Positions 42,290-51,840 are shown, numbered from the stretch's first letter. The stretch is DNA of 64,000 nt from Alteraurantiacibacter hainanensis (GCF_036321025.1 NZ_JAZAPB010000002.1:930001-994000), one strand, 5' to 3'. Notes: generated by a model from the letters alone, not told the origin. A program made the numbers and translations.

Positions 42290-43153
42290 TTGAGCGACGC
42301 TGCCTTCTCGGTCGGCACATGGGAAAGCGGCGACGGATTGACGTTGCGCTACCGCGATTATCCGGGGCGCGATGATCGCCCTCCCATACTGTGCATCCCC
42401 GGCCTTACCCGGAACGCCCGCGATTTCGAGCCGCTGGCGGAAGCCTTTGCGGGCGAATGGCGCGTGATCTGCGCCGATCTGCGCGGCCGGGGCGAAAGCG
42501 ACTATGCCAAGGATCCGGGCAGCTACACGCCCGCGCATTATCTGGAGGATGTTTCCTCCCTGATCCAGCAGGCGGCGCTGGAAAAGGTCGTTGCCATCGG
42601 CACGTCGCTGGGAGGGATCATCACCATGTTGCTGGCGAAGGCCGATCCGGATCGGCTGGCGGGCGCCGTCATCAACGATATCGGACCGGTCATCGAGAAG
42701 GACGGGCTTGCGCGCATACGCGACTATGTGGGGCAGGGTCGCAGCTATCCCACGTGGATGCACGCGGCATGGGCCCTGCGCGACAGTTCCAGCCACATCT
42801 ATCCCGCTTTCGGGACGGAAGACTGGCTGCGCTATGCCAAGCGCCTGATGTGCGTTTCGGGCAACGGGCGCATCGCCTTCGATTACGACATGAAGATTGC
42901 GGAACCCTTCTCCAGGCCGGGAGAGAACCTGGAAATCGACCTCTGGCCCGCCTTGCGCGCGCTGCATGGGCGACCGGTGCTGGCCGTGCGCGGCGAGTTT
43001 TCGGACCTGCTTGCGGAAAGCACCTTCCGCCGCATGCAAGAGGAAGTGGAAGGGATCGAGACCGTCACCGTGCCCGGCGTGGGCCACGCCCCCACGCTGG
43101 AGGAACCCGTGGCGCTGGAAGCCGTCGCCCGCCTGTTGAGCCGCGTTGCATGA
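42290..43153 (+). CDS. Alpha/beta-fold hydrolase
   Basis: A 287-residue hydrolase. PILCIPGLTRNARDFEPLA is the oxyanion-hole HG/PG loop, GTSLGGIITMLL carries the nucleophile (GxSxG), RGEFSDLLAEST the acid and GVGHAPTLEEP the catalytic His, so the triad is complete. Substrate unknown. The start is TTG at 42290, preceded by AAGGGG; no in-frame ATG is available. The stop overlaps the glycosyltransferase start (ATGA). Confidence 0.88.
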   Translation: MSDAAFSVGTWESGDGLTLRYRDYPGRDDRPPILCIPGLTRNARDFEPLAEAFAGEWRVICADLRGRGESDYAKDPGSYTPAHYLEDVSSLIQQAALEKVVAIGTSLGGIITMLLAKADPDRLAGAVINDIGPVIEKDGLARIRDYVGQGRSYPTWMHAAWALRDSSSHIYPAFGTEDWLRYAKRLMCVSGNGRIAFDYDMKIAEPFSRPGENLEIDLWPALRALHGRPVLAVRGEFSDLLAESTFRRMQEEVEGIETVTVPGVGHAPTLEEPVALEAVARLLSRVA

Positions 43154-44289
43154 GCAAGACCCCTAAGATCCTGCACCTGCACTCCACCTTCGATACAGGG
43201 GGGAAGGAACTGCGCAACGTCCGCCTGATCAACGAGTGGGGCAAGGAGGTGGACCATGCCATCGTCTCGGGCGACCTGGAAAAGCGCGGCGCGGCGCGGC
43301 TGATTGGCAAGAAGGCCAAGGTTTCATGGCCGAAATTCCCGCCCCTGCAGGGCAAGCCGACTCCGGGGCGGCTGTCGGCGCTGGCAAAGGCCATGGCGGG
43401 CTATGACCTGATCTGCACCTACAACTGGGGCGCGATCGACGCGGTGATGGCGCACACCGTCTTCGCCGATGCCTTCAAGCTGCCGCCGCTGGTGCATCAC
43501 GAGGACGGTTTCAACGAAGACGAGGCGAAACGGCTCAAGCGGCGGCGCAACTGGTATCGCAAGATCGCGCTGGGGCGCACGGCGGCGCTGGTGGTGCCGT
43601 CCGCCAAGCTGGAAGACATCGCGCTCAATGTCTGGAGCCAGCCGCGTACCCGCGTGCGGCGCATTCCCAACGGAATCGATACGCGCGCCTTCGCCGCGCC
43701 GCCCAAACGCGACATCCTGCCCAACCTGGTCAAGCACAAGGACGAATTCTGGCTGGGTACCCTGGCCGGGCTGCGGCAGGTGAAGCAGCTCGACGTGCTG
43801 GTGCGCGCGATGGACCGGATGCCCCAGGAATGGCAGCTGGTCATCGCGGGCGAGGGGCCGGAGCGCGAGGTGTTGCTGGCCGAGGCCGAGCGCTGGGGCG
43901 TGGAGGACCGCGTCCACCTGCCCGGCTTCGTGGCCGAACCCGCCAAGCTGATCGGCCTGTTCGACATGTTCGCGCTCTCCAGCCAGTCGGAGCAGTTTCC
44001 CATCTCCGTGGTGGAGGCGATGGCCGCCGGCCTTCCCATCGTCGCGCCGCGCGTGGGCGATATCGGTTCGATGGTTGCCAGCGACAACGGCCCGGCGCTG
44101 GTCGATCCCGGCGACGAGAAGGCCCTGACCAAGACGCTCGCCCGGCTGGCGGACGATCCGGTGACGCGCAAGCGCATGGGCCAGGCCAACCGCGAGAAGG
44201 CGCGCGAGGAATTCGACGAACGCCGCATGATCGAACGCTACCGGGCGCTTTACTGGGGCCTGATGCAGAAATACCCGCGCGGCCAGTGA
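43150..44289 (+). CDS. Glycosyltransferase family 4-like protein
   Basis: A 379-residue GT-B-fold enzyme. The N-terminal half opens ILHLHSTFDTGGKELRNVRL, the acceptor-binding GG segment; RRIPNGIDTRAF is the linker of GT4 enzymes; the C-terminal half has LGTLAGLRQVKQLDVLVRAM, LVIAGEGPEREVLLAEAER and FALSSQSEQFPISVVEAMA, with the E-x7-E donor motif. It probably adds a sugar to a cell-surface glycan or lipid. Coupled to the hydrolase gene by a four-base overlap. Confidence 0.9.
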   Translation: MSKTPKILHLHSTFDTGGKELRNVRLINEWGKEVDHAIVSGDLEKRGAARLIGKKAKVSWPKFPPLQGKPTPGRLSALAKAMAGYDLICTYNWGAIDAVMAHTVFADAFKLPPLVHHEDGFNEDEAKRLKRRRNWYRKIALGRTAALVVPSAKLEDIALNVWSQPRTRVRRIPNGIDTRAFAAPPKRDILPNLVKHKDEFWLGTLAGLRQVKQLDVLVRAMDRMPQEWQLVIAGEGPEREVLLAEAERWGVEDRVHLPGFVAEPAKLIGLFDMFALSSQSEQFPISVVEAMAAGLPIVAPRVGDIGSMVASDNGPALVDPGDEKALTKTLARLADDPVTRKRMGQANREKAREEFDERRMIERYRALYWGLMQKYPRGQ

Positions 44290-44416
44290 CTTGTCCGAAA
44301 TCGGCCTTAATGGGCGGTTCACGCGGGCGGGGACACTCTCCCCTCTTCGATTGAAAAGCCTGCGTCATCCGTTAAAGAGCGCGGCTTGATATCCATTCCA
44401 GCACGAACGACAAAAA

Positions 44417-45208
44417 GTGGCCAAACAACCGACCAATTCCAATGTCCCGGCGAAATCCAAGACGCGGGAGCGTGCCGACGCGGAGCAGGAAATGCTCATG
44501 CGCGAGGTGGACGAGGCCGTCCGCCAGGATGAAGTCGGCGATTTCGCAAAGAAATACGGATGGCCACTGGGCATAGCCTTCGTGGTCGCGATGGCGGCCT
44601 TCGGTGGCTTCCTGTTCTGGCAGGACAGCAGCGAGGGCGACCTTGAAGGCCAGTCCGAAGCGCTGGTGCAGGCGATCGACGAACTCGAGGCCGGCAATAC
44701 CGATATCGCGGATGAAGAACTGGCCGCGCTGGCCGGCGGCGAGGGCGGTGCCGCCGCCATGGCCACGCTGCTGCGCGCCGGCATCGCGGTGGAAAGTGGC
44801 GATGCCGCTGCTGCCGCCGAGCTTTACCAGCAGGTCGCCGCCAATGAAGACCTGCCCTCCGAACTGCGCGACGTGGCCACCATCCGCAGCGTGACCGCCC
44901 GCTTCGACCAGATGGAGCCGCAGGAAGTGATCGACGCCGTCGGTCCGCTCGCCGTGCCGGACAATCCCTATTACGGCAGTGCCGGAGAGCTGGTGGCCCA
45001 CGCCTACCTGGACATGAACCGGACCGAGGAAGCAGGGGCCCTGTTGATGGACCTCGCCTCCAATGAAGAAGTTCCCAATTCGATCCGTGGCCGCGCCCGA
45101 CAGCTGGCAGGCCTCCTGGGCTTCGACGCCATAGAGGATGTGGACGCCACCCTGGCCGAAATCACGGGCCAGGATCCGGAAGCGGGCTCTGTCGAGCTGG
45201 TCGAATAG
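44417..45208 (+). CDS. YfgM-like tetratricopeptide membrane protein
   Basis: A 263-residue protein with a hydrophilic cytoplasmic head (1-45), one membrane helix (WPLGIAFVVAMAAFGGFLF, about 49-67) and a periplasmic TPR-like Ala-rich domain. This is the architecture of YfgM, which works with PpiD at the Sec translocon. It lies eight bases before bamB, the usual order. GTG start at 44417. Confidence 0.83.
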   Translation: MAKQPTNSNVPAKSKTRERADAEQEMLMREVDEAVRQDEVGDFAKKYGWPLGIAFVVAMAAFGGFLFWQDSSEGDLEGQSEALVQAIDELEAGNTDIADEELAALAGGEGGAAAMATLLRAGIAVESGDAAAAAELYQQVAANEDLPSELRDVATIRSVTARFDQMEPQEVIDAVGPLAVPDNPYYGSAGELVAHAYLDMNRTEEAGALLMDLASNEEVPNSIRGRARQLAGLLGFDAIEDVDATLAEITGQDPEAGSVELVE

Positions 45209-45216
45209 AAGCGAGT

Positions 45217-46584
45217 ATGAACACGATGACGAACCTGCGCCGCAAGGCGACACGATTTGCCGCACCGTTGATGGCCCCAGTACTGGCTCTGGCCCTTACC
45301 GGGTGCGCCGGCGGACTGTTCGGTGGTGGAGACGACGAGGAAGATACCCCCACCGTGGGCAATCGGGTGCCCATTCTCTCGCGCATCGCGACCGACATCT
45401 CCGCCGATCCCGAACTCGCCAATGTCACGGTTGTCGTTCCCCCGGCCACGACCAACAGCGCGTGGCCGCAGACGGGCGGCAACGCTGCCAAGGTTGCCGG
45501 GCACGTGACCCTGTCCAACAATCCCTCCCGCGCGTGGACAGCCGACATTGCCGGCACCACCAAGACGCGCCGCCTCGCCGCCGCGCCGGTGGTTGGCGGC
45601 GGCATGCTCTACGCTGTCGACACCGCCGCGGTGATTCACGCCTTCGACGCACAGACCGGCGCGCGCCGCTGGCGCCACCAGATCCGCGTTTCGGGCGACC
45701 TGGAGGATGCGACCTTCGGCGGCGGCGCTGCCTACCACGATGGTCGCGTCTATGCGACCAACGGCGTGGGCGACGTGGTGGCGCTGGACGCCCAGACCGG
45801 CAACGAGATCTGGCGCGTGAAGCCTGCCGGTCCGCTGCGCGGCGCGCCGACGGTGGCCTTCAACGAAGTGTTCGTGATGACGCAGGACAACCAGGTCTTC
45901 GCGCTGAGCGTTGAAGACGGCGAGATCGTCTGGCAGCGCGCGGCGGCTTCCGGCCAGTCGGGCGTGTTCGGCGTGGCTGCTCCGGCCGCGGGGCAGGGCA
46001 CGGTTGTTGCCGGTTTCTCGTCCGGCGAACTGGTCGCCTACCGCTACGAGAACGGCCGCGAACTGTGGTCCGACGCTCTGGCGCGCACTTCCATCAGCAC
46101 GCAGGTCGGCACCTTGACCGACGTCGACGCCGATCCGATCATCGACCAGGGGCGCGTCTATGCCCTCGGCCAGGGTGGGCGCATGGCTGCCTACGAATTG
46201 CTGACCGGGCAGCGCATCTGGGAACTGACGCTGGCAGGCATTTCCACCCCCACCGTGGTGGGCGAATGGGTGTTCACCCTGACCGACGAGGCACAGCTGC
46301 TGGCCATCCAGCGCACCAGCGGCCGCATCCGCTGGCTGACCCAGCTCGATCGCTGGCGCGATGCCGAAGACCGCGAGGGACCGATCTTCTGGACCGGGCC
46401 GGTGCTGGCAAGCGGACGCCTGTGGGTCGCAAGCAGCCGTGGAGCGGTAAAGAGCCTCGACGTGACGACCGGCGAGGTGGCCGATTTCACCGAGCTGGAC
46501 GACGGCGTTTCGCTGCCCCCCGTGGTGGCGAACAACACGCTGTATATCCTCGACAACGGCGGCACTATCCACGCCTGGCGCTGA
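45217..46584 (+). CDS. bamB: Outer membrane protein assembly factor BamB (PQQ-like beta-propeller)
   Basis: A 455-residue lipoprotein (lipobox LALTGC, C30) that forms an eight-bladed beta-propeller; blades are marked by the repeats AFDAQTGARRWRH, ALDAQTGNEIWRV, ALSVEDGEIVWQR, AYELLTGQRIWEL and SLDVTTGEVADF. It belongs to the Bam complex that inserts beta-barrel proteins into the outer membrane. Follows yfgM-like by eight bases. The GTPase gene der, which often follows, is not here. Confidence 0.94.
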   Translation: MNTMTNLRRKATRFAAPLMAPVLALALTGCAGGLFGGGDDEEDTPTVGNRVPILSRIATDISADPELANVTVVVPPATTNSAWPQTGGNAAKVAGHVTLSNNPSRAWTADIAGTTKTRRLAAAPVVGGGMLYAVDTAAVIHAFDAQTGARRWRHQIRVSGDLEDATFGGGAAYHDGRVYATNGVGDVVALDAQTGNEIWRVKPAGPLRGAPTVAFNEVFVMTQDNQVFALSVEDGEIVWQRAAASGQSGVFGVAAPAAGQGTVVAGFSSGELVAYRYENGRELWSDALARTSISTQVGTLTDVDADPIIDQGRVYALGQGGRMAAYELLTGQRIWELTLAGISTPTVVGEWVFTLTDEAQLLAIQRTSGRIRWLTQLDRWRDAEDREGPIFWTGPVLASGRLWVASSRGAVKSLDVTTGEVADFTELDDGVSLPPVVANNTLYILDNGGTIHAWR

Positions 46585-46684
46585 CCGCCGGACGGCTCGT
46601 CGAGAATGTCCCGTAGCGGGACGCCGCGAGTTGAAAAGGCAGGCGTTACCCGCCCCTTAACCGTTCGCGGCTAGTCCGCGTGCG

Positions 46685-48040
46685 ATGGATGCACTCCAGC
46701 AGCGCACGCGGCTGCCAGCCAGCGATGTTTCCCCGTGGGTGGGCCTGGTCGGCCTGGTCACGCTGGTTTCGTTCATCCTGTTCGCGCGCAGCTGGCCGGA
46801 CATCTGTGAATTCATGGGCTGGCCCAACGATCGCGGTCGCCTGTCCGGCCCGAATGCCGCGCTGATGGCCATGGTGCTCACCGGGCTTTCCATGGCTGCA
46901 TGGTCGGTGCTGGTGGAGAAGGTCCACCGCAACCCGTCGACCGGAATCGACTGGTCTCGCCGGCGGCCGGTTTCCGAAGTGCTCGACATCTCCATCACCA
47001 AGCTGGCCGGACTGTGGGCGACCTGGTTCATCATCGGTGCGCTCTACATGCTGTGCCGGTGGTACTGGGACGGCAATTACCTGTTCGCCATGCGCGTGAT
47101 CGGCTGGGCCATCGTGCCGCTTTTCGTGCTCTCGGTGCCCTACGTCATCTGGCTCGATCGGGTAATGGTGAACCCCCGGGACCATTGCTGGCATTTCGGC
47201 GCGATGCTGGTGGGCCGAGAGGCGTGGGACGGTGAGCAGGTGAAGAAGCACTGGCGTGCCTGGATCATCAAGGGGTTCTTCAGCGCCTTCATGATCGGCA
47301 TCCTGCCGCCCGGATTCGCCGCCGTGGTGGAAACCGATGTCTCGGCAATCCTGAGCGATCCCGTGCGCCTAGGCGTGCTGCTGTTCGAACTGCTGTTCGT
47401 GATCGACGTCCAGATCGGCACGGTGGGATACCTGCTGACCCTGCGCCCGCTCGATGCCCACATCCGCAGCGGCAACCCCTTCCTGGCGGGCTGGGTTGCG
47501 GCGCTGCTGTGCTACCCGCCGTTCGTCTTCGGCTTCATGGGCGAGGGCGGCGTGATCCAGTACGAACACAACACCGCCGACTGGGCCTACTGGCTGGCTG
47601 ATACCGGCCCGCTGCTGTGGGTCTGGGCTGCCTGGCTGGTGTTCCTCACCGCGATCTACGCGTGGGCGACGGTGGCTTTCGGCATCCGCTTTTCCAACCT
47701 CACCTATCGCGGCGTCATCACCAACGGGCCCTATCGCTACACCCGCCACCCGGCCTACCTGTCCAAGAACGCCTTCTGGTGGTTCTGCTACATGCCATTT
47801 CTGGTCACCTCGGATTCGCTGACCGACGCCATCCGCAACACCGTGTTCCTGGGAGTCGTCAGCGCCATCTACTACTGGCGCGCCCGAACGGAGGAAGCCC
47901 ACCTGCTGGCGGAAGACCCGAAATACCGGGATTACTACGACTGGATGGAAGAGAACGGCGTCATTACCTCGCGCCTGGCCCGGCTGATCCGCAGGGCCAA
48001 TCCGCGTGGGGGACGCGCGGTGCCGCAGCCCGCGGAATAG
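46685..48040 (+). CDS. ICMT-type isoprenylcysteine methyltransferase-like membrane protein
   Basis: A 451-residue polytopic membrane protein. The C-terminal quarter matches the phospholipid/isoprenylcysteine methyltransferase family: GPYRYTRHPAYLSKNAFWW (about 350-368) and ARTEEAHLLAEDPKYRDYYD with the SAM-binding Glu pair. The N-terminal 330 residues add about eight further membrane helices and a charged DHCWHFGAMLVGREAW loop. The substrate cannot be named. The long N-terminal part makes it larger than a plain ICMT of about 200 residues. Confidence 0.78.
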   Translation: MDALQQRTRLPASDVSPWVGLVGLVTLVSFILFARSWPDICEFMGWPNDRGRLSGPNAALMAMVLTGLSMAAWSVLVEKVHRNPSTGIDWSRRRPVSEVLDISITKLAGLWATWFIIGALYMLCRWYWDGNYLFAMRVIGWAIVPLFVLSVPYVIWLDRVMVNPRDHCWHFGAMLVGREAWDGEQVKKHWRAWIIKGFFSAFMIGILPPGFAAVVETDVSAILSDPVRLGVLLFELLFVIDVQIGTVGYLLTLRPLDAHIRSGNPFLAGWVAALLCYPPFVFGFMGEGGVIQYEHNTADWAYWLADTGPLLWVWAAWLVFLTAIYAWATVAFGIRFSNLTYRGVITNGPYRYTRHPAYLSKNAFWWFCYMPFLVTSDSLTDAIRNTVFLGVVSAIYYWRARTEEAHLLAEDPKYRDYYDWMEENGVITSRLARLIRRANPRGGRAVPQPAE

Positions 48041-48043
48041 GGC

Positions 48044-48955
48044 CTAGCCCCCGCTGTTTCCGACCACGAAGCAGGCCGCGGCGACCAGCGCGCCAGCATA
48101 TCGGTTCGAGCGGAAGCGGTTCAACGGATTGGCGGGATCGTCCCCCTTCAGCGTCACCACCTGCCAGCCCAGGTGCAGGGCGGCGGGAATCAGCGCCAGC
48201 AGCGCGATCCAGTCGCTGCGCAGCTGCCAGAAGGCGAGGCCCCACAAGGCGACGGCGGCGGCGTAGAACAGGCCCACGCCCGGTTTCACCTTGCCGCCAA
48301 GCCGCAGGGCGGAAGACTTTATGCCGACCAGCGCGTCGTCCTCCCGGTCCTGCATGGCATAGATCGTGTCGTATCCCATGCACCAGAAGAACGCGCCCGC
48401 GTAGAGCGCCAGCATCACGCCCAGGTTGTCGTCGCGCAGCGCCGTCCAGCCCACCAGCGCGCCCCAGGTGAAGACGAGGCCCAGCCAGGCCTGCGGCCAC
48501 CAGGTAATCCGCTTCATGAAGGGATAGGCCGCCACCAGCGCTAGGCTGCCCAGTGCCACCAGCTGCGCCTGCCAGCGCAGTTGCAGCAGCACGATCAATC
48601 CCACCGCGCACAGCGCCAGCAGCCAGACCCAGGCCGCCTTGCGGCTCACCCGGCCGCTGGCGATGGGTCGGCTGGCGGTGCGTGCCACGCTCTTGTCCAG
48701 GTCGCGGTCGACGATGTCGTTGTAGACGCAGCCTGCGGAGCGCATCGCGATACTGCCCAGCAGGAACCACGCGATCAGCTGCCACTGCAATCCCGCGCCG
48801 GCCAGCCAGGTGCCCCAGGCGCAGGGCCAGAACAGCAGCCACCAGCCGATCGGCCTGTCGAACCGGGCAAGCAGCGCATAGTCGCGTGCCGGTTGCGGCA
48901 GGCGCTCGGCAAGCGAGCGGTGCTCGCTGTCGGGAGTGATCGTATCGGCTGCCAT
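48044..48955 (-). CDS. ubiA: 4-hydroxybenzoate polyprenyltransferase
   Basis: A 303-residue membrane enzyme that prenylates 4-hydroxybenzoate in ubiquinone synthesis. Both Asp-rich motifs are present: YNDIVDRDLDKSVARTASRP (about 78-97) and YDTIYAMQDREDDALVGIKS-type sequence near residue 200, for diphosphate and Mg binding. RFDRPIGWWLLFWPCAWG is the family opening. Convergent with the ICMT-like gene, only three bases apart, and divergent from rsmE. Confidence 0.95.
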   Translation of the reverse strand: MAADTITPDSEHRSLAERLPQPARDYALLARFDRPIGWWLLFWPCAWGTWLAGAGLQWQLIAWFLLGSIAMRSAGCVYNDIVDRDLDKSVARTASRPIASGRVSRKAAWVWLLALCAVGLIVLLQLRWQAQLVALGSLALVAAYPFMKRITWWPQAWLGLVFTWGALVGWTALRDDNLGVMLALYAGAFFWCMGYDTIYAMQDREDDALVGIKSSALRLGGKVKPGVGLFYAAAVALWGLAFWQLRSDWIALLALIPAALHLGWQVVTLKGDDPANPLNRFRSNRYAGALVAAACFVVGNSGG

Positions 48956-48994
48956 GGCTTGCCTGTTAGCCGCGCTTGGCTCTAGTGGAAAGCC

Positions 48995-49789
48995 ATGCCC
49001 GCAACGCCAGCCTGGCCGCCCAAATCAGCCCCCCGCCTGTTCGTGGATGGCGAACTCTCCGCAGGGCAGGCGCGCACGATGGAAGGCCAGCAGGCCCACT
49101 ATCTGGCGAAGGTCATGCGGGTATCCCCCGGCGACGCGGTGATCCTTTGCGACGACCGTACCGGAGAATGGCTTTCGGTGGTGGAGGAGCCGGGCAAGCG
49201 TTCGGTCTCTCTCAAGGTGCAGGAGCAGCTTCGCCCGCGAGAGGACGTGCCCGATTTCTGGCTCTGCCCCGCACTCCTGAAGAAGGACCGCTTCGACATG
49301 GTGCTGGAGAAGGCGAGCGAATTGGGCGTTGCAGCGATCATGCCGGTCATCACGCGCCGCTGCGTGGCCGACAAGCTGAACCCGGATCGTGCCCGCACCA
49401 TCGTTACCGAAGCGGCAGAGCAATGCGCGCGCACGGCCCTTCCGTCGCTCGGCGAGCCGCAAAAGCTCGACGCGCTGCTGAAAGGCTGGCCCGAAGACCG
49501 CCTGCTGTTCTTCGCCGATGAGGAGGGCGGCAGACCCGCCGCCGACGCCTTTGCCTTCAGCAAGTATCCCGAACGCGGGGAGGGCGCGCATCGCGCCGCC
49601 ATTCTCACCGGCCCGGAGGGCGGCTTCGACGACGCCGAACGCGAGGCGATCCGCGCGCTTCCGCAGGCGCGGCCCATCTCGCTCGGTCCGCGTATCCTGC
49701 GCGGTGAAACAGCCGCCATCGCCGCCGTCGCGCTGTGGATGGGGCTGGCCGGCGATTGGGATTCCGGCGAAGACGAGGAAACGGACTAG
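48995..49789 (+). CDS. rsmE: 16S rRNA (uracil(1498)-N(3))-methyltransferase
   Basis: A 264-residue SPOUT methylase. The N-terminal PUA-like part reads RLFVDGELSAG and HYLAKVMRVSPGDAVILCD; the trefoil-knot SAM site is in AAILTGPEGGFDDAEREA and SLGPRILRGETAAIAAVAL. It methylates U1498 of 16S rRNA. The 39-base gap to ubiA holds the two divergent promoters. gshA starts 50 bases downstream, probably in the same transcript. Confidence 0.94.
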   Translation: MPATPAWPPKSAPRLFVDGELSAGQARTMEGQQAHYLAKVMRVSPGDAVILCDDRTGEWLSVVEEPGKRSVSLKVQEQLRPREDVPDFWLCPALLKKDRFDMVLEKASELGVAAIMPVITRRCVADKLNPDRARTIVTEAAEQCARTALPSLGEPQKLDALLKGWPEDRLLFFADEEGGRPAADAFAFSKYPERGEGAHRAAILTGPEGGFDDAEREAIRALPQARPISLGPRILRGETAAIAAVALWMGLAGDWDSGEDEETD

Positions 49790-49839
49790 GTCAATTTGCT
49801 GGTGGCCAATCGATTCCGATCCGCTAGAGGCTGGCAGAT

Positions 49840-51225
49840 ATGAGCACGCGCAAGGCATCAGACACGCTAGAACCGCCGATCGAAAGCCGCGACCAGCTGG
49901 TCGCGCCCATGCAGGCGGGCGAAAAGCCGCGCGACCACTGGCGCATCGGCACCGAGCACGAGAAACTGGTGTTCAAGACCGACGACCATCACGCCCCATC
50001 CTACAAGGAAGATGGCGGGATCCGCGATATCCTGATGTCGATGCAGCGGTTTGGCTGGGAACCGGTGCAGGAAAAGGGGCCAGACGGCACCGTCGACACC
50101 ATTGCCATGAGCGGCAGCGACGGCACCATCAGCCTGGAGCCTGCCGGACAGCTGGAGCTTTCCGGTGCGCCGCTGGAAACGCTGCACCAGACCTGCGCCG
50201 AAACCGGTCGTCACCTCGATCAGTGCCGCACCGTGGGCGAGGCCTGCGGGGTCGGCTTCCTTGGCCTGGGCATGTGGCCCGACAAGGCCCGTGAAGACCT
50301 GCCGGTTATGCCCAAGCAGCGCTACCAGATCATGATGCGACACATGCCGAGGGTGGGCAACCTGGGCCTCGACATGATGCTGCGCACCTGCACCATCCAG
50401 GTGAACCTCGACTACAGTTCCGAAGCCGACATGGTGAAGAAGTTCCGCACCGGGCTGGCCCTGCAACCGCTGGCGACCGCGCTTTTCGCCAATTCCCCGT
50501 TTACCGAGGGCAAGCCCAACGGCTTCCTCTCCTACCGCAGCCACATCTGGTCCGACACCGATCCGCACCGCACCGGCATGCTGCCTTTCGTGTTCGAGGA
50601 AGACTTCGGATACGAACGCTACGTCGACTACATGCTCGACGTGCCGATGTATTTCGTTTTTCGCGACGGCACCTACATCGACGCCGCCGGGCAGAGCTTC
50701 CGCGACTTCCTGAAGGGCGAACTGCCCGCGCTGCCCGGCGAACTGCCCACGGCCAGCGACTGGTGGGATCACCTGTCCACCGCCTTTCCCGAGGTGCGCC
50801 TGAAGAGCTTCCTCGAGATGCGCGGGGCCGACGGCGGCCCGTGGAACCGCATCTGCGCGTTGCCCGCGCTGTGGGTTGGCCTGCTTTACGACGATGCCGC
50901 GCTGGATGCCGCGTGGGACCTCGTGAAGGGGTGGACGATGGAAGAGCGCGAACACCTGCGCAACGCCGTGCCTGCCCAGGCCCTGAACGCGCCATTGCCG
51001 CGCGGCGGAACCCTGCGCGATCTTGCCCGCCACGTTCTCGACATCGCGCACGACGGGCTGGTGGCGCGCGGGCGGCAGAACTCCATGGGCGACAACGAAA
51101 CCGGCTTCCTGGCGCCGCTCAGGGAGATCGTGGAAAGCGGGAAAGTCCCCGCCCAGCTGCTGCTGGACAAGTACCACGGCGAGTGGGGCGGAGACATTTC
51201 GCGCGTCTACGAAGAGGCTTTCTGA
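49840..51225 (+). CDS. gshA: Glutamate-cysteine ligase (plant/alphaproteobacterial type)
   Basis: A 461-residue enzyme for the first step of glutathione synthesis. It is of the class found in plants and alphaproteobacteria, recognised by HWRIGTEHEKLVFKT near residue 38, DGTISLEPAGQLELSGAPLE near residue 108 and MLRTCTIQVNLDYSSEADMVKKF around 185. The genes after it code for a glyoxalase-fold enzyme and SoxR, so thiol and redox functions cluster here. Confidence 0.95.
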   Translation: MSTRKASDTLEPPIESRDQLVAPMQAGEKPRDHWRIGTEHEKLVFKTDDHHAPSYKEDGGIRDILMSMQRFGWEPVQEKGPDGTVDTIAMSGSDGTISLEPAGQLELSGAPLETLHQTCAETGRHLDQCRTVGEACGVGFLGLGMWPDKAREDLPVMPKQRYQIMMRHMPRVGNLGLDMMLRTCTIQVNLDYSSEADMVKKFRTGLALQPLATALFANSPFTEGKPNGFLSYRSHIWSDTDPHRTGMLPFVFEEDFGYERYVDYMLDVPMYFVFRDGTYIDAAGQSFRDFLKGELPALPGELPTASDWWDHLSTAFPEVRLKSFLEMRGADGGPWNRICALPALWVGLLYDDAALDAAWDLVKGWTMEEREHLRNAVPAQALNAPLPRGGTLRDLARHVLDIAHDGLVARGRQNSMGDNETGFLAPLREIVESGKVPAQLLLDKYHGEWGGDISRVYEEAF

Positions 51226-51227
51226 GG

Positions 51228-51263
51228 CGACAGCGGCAGGCCCGGCAACGGCCTTGCCTGTCG
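51228..51263 (+). terminator. Hairpin after gshA, likely terminator
   Basis: CGACA pairs with TGTCG and, inside it, GGC-rich arms (GGCAGGCC against GGCCTTGCC) pair across a CGGCAAC loop. It begins three bases after the gshA stop. No T-run follows, so termination strength is uncertain; the convergent glyoxalase-fold gene ends 53 bases beyond. Confidence 0.45.
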
Positions 51264-51315
51264 TTCCCGGCGCGGCTTCGATGGGGAGCGGAACAGCGGT
51301 TCCCTGGGGACGATC

Positions 51316-51690
51316 TCATTCATAGCTGACCACCTCGAACTCGATGCCGTCCCAGTCGAAGAAGTAGAAGCTGCGCGGGCCGGGGTCGTACTGGCCGTGG
51401 CTGAACGTCTCGAGGCCGGCGGCCACCACGACGCGCTCTGCCGCCTTCAGATCGTTCACCTCGATGCCGACATGGTTCATCGGCTTGCCCTTCTGCTGCC
51501 CCGAATGGTCCTCTCCATCGGACCACAGCGCGAGATAGGTGTCGTCCGCACCGACATGGGCGAATTCGCCGCTGACCGTGTGCTTGTCGCGGGCGCGCAC
51601 GTGCCATCCGCAAAGCTTCTCGAACAGGCCGATCGAGCGGTCGAGATCGCTGACGGTCAGGTTCACGTGTTCGATTCGGGCGTGAGACAT
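51316..51690 (-). CDS. VOC-family (glyoxalase/bleomycin-resistance fold) protein
   Basis: A 124-residue protein with two beta-alpha-beta-beta-beta units. Metal ligands can be placed at H8 (IEHVNLTVSD), H73 (MNHVGIEV) and E119 (FEVVSYE end), as in lactoylglutathione lyase and fosfomycin-resistance proteins. A glutathione-dependent detoxification role is plausible next to gshA but not proven. ATG at 51690 follows GGAGG. It is divergent from soxR and the shared gap holds a SoxR box. Confidence 0.85.
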   Translation of the reverse strand: MSHARIEHVNLTVSDLDRSIGLFEKLCGWHVRARDKHTVSGEFAHVGADDTYLALWSDGEDHSGQQKGKPMNHVGIEVNDLKAAERVVVAAGLETFSHGQYDPGPRSFYFFDWDGIEFEVVSYE

Positions 51691-51784
51691 GATGAAAAAT
51701 CCTCCTTGCAAATCATTGTCCTGCAACGATTGCGGAGCACCCATGCAAGCAACCGCGCGAATCATTGCTTGCACTGTCATGCAA

Positions 51785-51802
51785 CCTCAAGCTAAGTTGA
51801 GG
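51785..51802. promoter_or_regulatory. SoxR operator between the VOC gene and soxR
   Basis: CCTCAAGCTAAGTTGAGG differs from the E. coli soxS operator (CCTCAAGTTAACTTGAGG) only in the central bases and is a near-perfect palindrome. Towards the VOC gene it sits between TTGACC and CATGAC with a 19-base spacer, the over-long spacing used by MerR-type activators. It is 39 bases before the soxR start and 94 before the VOC start. Confidence 0.88.
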
Positions 51803-51840
51803 TCAAGCATTTGTGGAAAATTTTTCTCGGGAGAGCGGGT

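Noticed and set aside
46607..46621. Short hairpin GTCCCG/CGGGAC after bamB as a terminator
   Set aside because: Only six pairs with a three-base loop and no T-run; too weak to call.
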